Below the pieces are notes generated by a model. The model saw nothing but the letters and a program-made list of their open reading frames with translations, did not search any database and had not been told where the DNA came from. A stretch of DNA of 5,201 bases from assembly GCA_015520115.1 (NCBI GenBank), contig WAQS01000072.1, positions 1 through 5,201 of the forward strand, given 5' to 3'. Positions 4,582 to 5,201 of this stretch are shown here, piece after piece. Within the stretch, counting starts at the first letter, position 1. Each line of letters starts with the position of its first letter. The position numbers and the translations under genes are program-made. The stretch is from Ferroglobus sp. (lineage in GTDB: Archaea; Halobacteriota; Archaeoglobi; Archaeoglobales; Archaeoglobaceae).

Positions 4582-5201
4582 ATGAACCCGTTGGAAATCT
4601 TTGCGAAGTCGTCGCTTGAGGTTACGCCTTCGCTAATAGAATATGAGGTCGGAACGGAGGTTGAGATGATCCTTTACAACTACCTGAAATTAGTTTCCGA
4701 AAATTACACGAACGTTTTTGTGATATCCTTCTTCGACGCCCACATACCGTTTTTCGAGTACATCAAAAGAGTTGTTGGAGACGATGGCGTGATTGATAAG
4801 TGCAACTTACTTCCCGTTTACAGTAAAAAGGAAATCGGCACTCTTGATGGAGCTGCTCCTTCCATAGTGGCTCTCCTCGGAAGAAGCATTCAGAATCGCA
4901 AGGGAAGATCGCTTGTTGTAGTTCTCGGACTGGATTATTATACGGCGATCTTTGGAGAGGAACACTTAGTTCAAATGTATCCGAGGATAACAAATCTGAA
5001 AGTCTATAAGGAAGACCTCAGCACAGTGTCAATTTTAAATACAAAAATTCTGAGCGATAAGACTATTCAAATAATTAACAATTTCTCATTTAATGTTGCT
5101 CGGCTTGGTATAGAGAGGAAAGAGGAAACCTTTGAGAGATATTTACTTCTTGTAAAGACAATTTTCGTTGAGTATAATCTCAGAAAGTGGCATTACAGGA
5201 T
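4582..5201 (+). CDS. Uncharacterised DUF257-like protein, partial (N-terminal 206 residues)
   Basis: The frame stays open to the right edge, giving 206 residues and two extra bases; the end is missing. The opening, SLIEYEVGTEVEMILYNYL (17-35) followed by NVFVISFFDA (44-53) and later SLVVVLGLDYYTAIFG (110-125), shows alternating hydrophobic strands and helices of a Rossmann- or RecA-like fold without a P-loop. The LIEY start and the strand-turn-DA pattern remind me of DUF257, a family known from Thermococcales and thought to be related to KaiC/RecA folds; this is a tentative recognition from memory. There is no signal peptide or clear membrane segment, so it is probably cytoplasmic. It starts 1 nt after the NitrOD5-like stop with a GAGGGA SD, placing it in the KaiC operon, where a degenerate KaiC-fold or sensor partner would be plausible. 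Function unknown. Confidence 0.7.
   Translation, partial: MNPLEIFAKSSLEVTPSLIEYEVGTEVEMILYNYLKLVSENYTNVFVISFFDAHIPFFEYIKRVVGDDGVIDKCNLLPVYSKKEIGTLDGAAPSIVALLGRSIQNRKGRSLVVVLGLDYYTAIFGEEHLVQMYPRITNLKVYKEDLSTVSILNTKILSDKTIQIINNFSFNVARLGIERKEETFERYLLLVKTIFVEYNLRKWHYR

Overview
The window looks archaeal, and most like a thermophilic euryarchaeon of the Archaeoglobales type. TTTATATA-type TATA elements, Shine-Dalgarno (SD) sites of the GGTGA/GGAGG kind, tightly packed genes, and a two-domain KaiC-like ATPase next to a small NitrOD5-like protein all point there. The lineage is an inference from gene content, not from a marker gene. I see no tRNA, rRNA, CRISPR array, insertion sequence or long repeat.

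Left half, minus strand (1955 down to 1): a compact three-gene sulfur operon, read as siroheme [4Fe-4S] sulfite/nitrite reductase (576-1955), then a TusA-type sulfur carrier (329-571), then the N-terminal 112 residues of an FAD protein resembling the alpha subunit of adenylylsulfate (APS) reductase (1-338, cut by the window edge). The first junction has a 4-nt gap and the second a 10-nt overlap, and each downstream start has a strong SD. Together they suggest reduction of an activated sulfate or of sulfite, followed by persulfide handling. An assimilatory or trafficking role seems more likely than respiration, because the reductase is a single-chain two-repeat type rather than DsrAB.

Centre (1956-2057): a short divergent intergenic region. 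A TATA box about 27 nt from the reductase start codon predicts a leaderless mRNA. Perfect 8-bp dyads lie on both sides of it: 1954-1973 at the predicted transcription start and 1986-2002 in the BRE position. This looks like a controlled promoter and is the most interesting non-coding signal here.

Right half, plus strand: a TauE/SafE-family permease (about 2058-2837), divergent from the sulfur operon and plausibly its sulfur-oxyanion or organosulfonate transporter. An 86-nt gap with a weak promoter follows. Then comes a three-gene set: a double-domain KaiC-like ATPase (2924-4291), a 94-residue NitrOD5-like protein (4296-4580) and a protein reminiscent of DUF257 (4582 to the window end, partial). 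Gaps of 4 and 1 nt with SDs inside the preceding genes indicate an operon. Its likely role is signalling, with KaiC as an ATP-driven hub and the two following proteins as partners or outputs. Nothing in the sequence proves that this set controls the sulfur genes.
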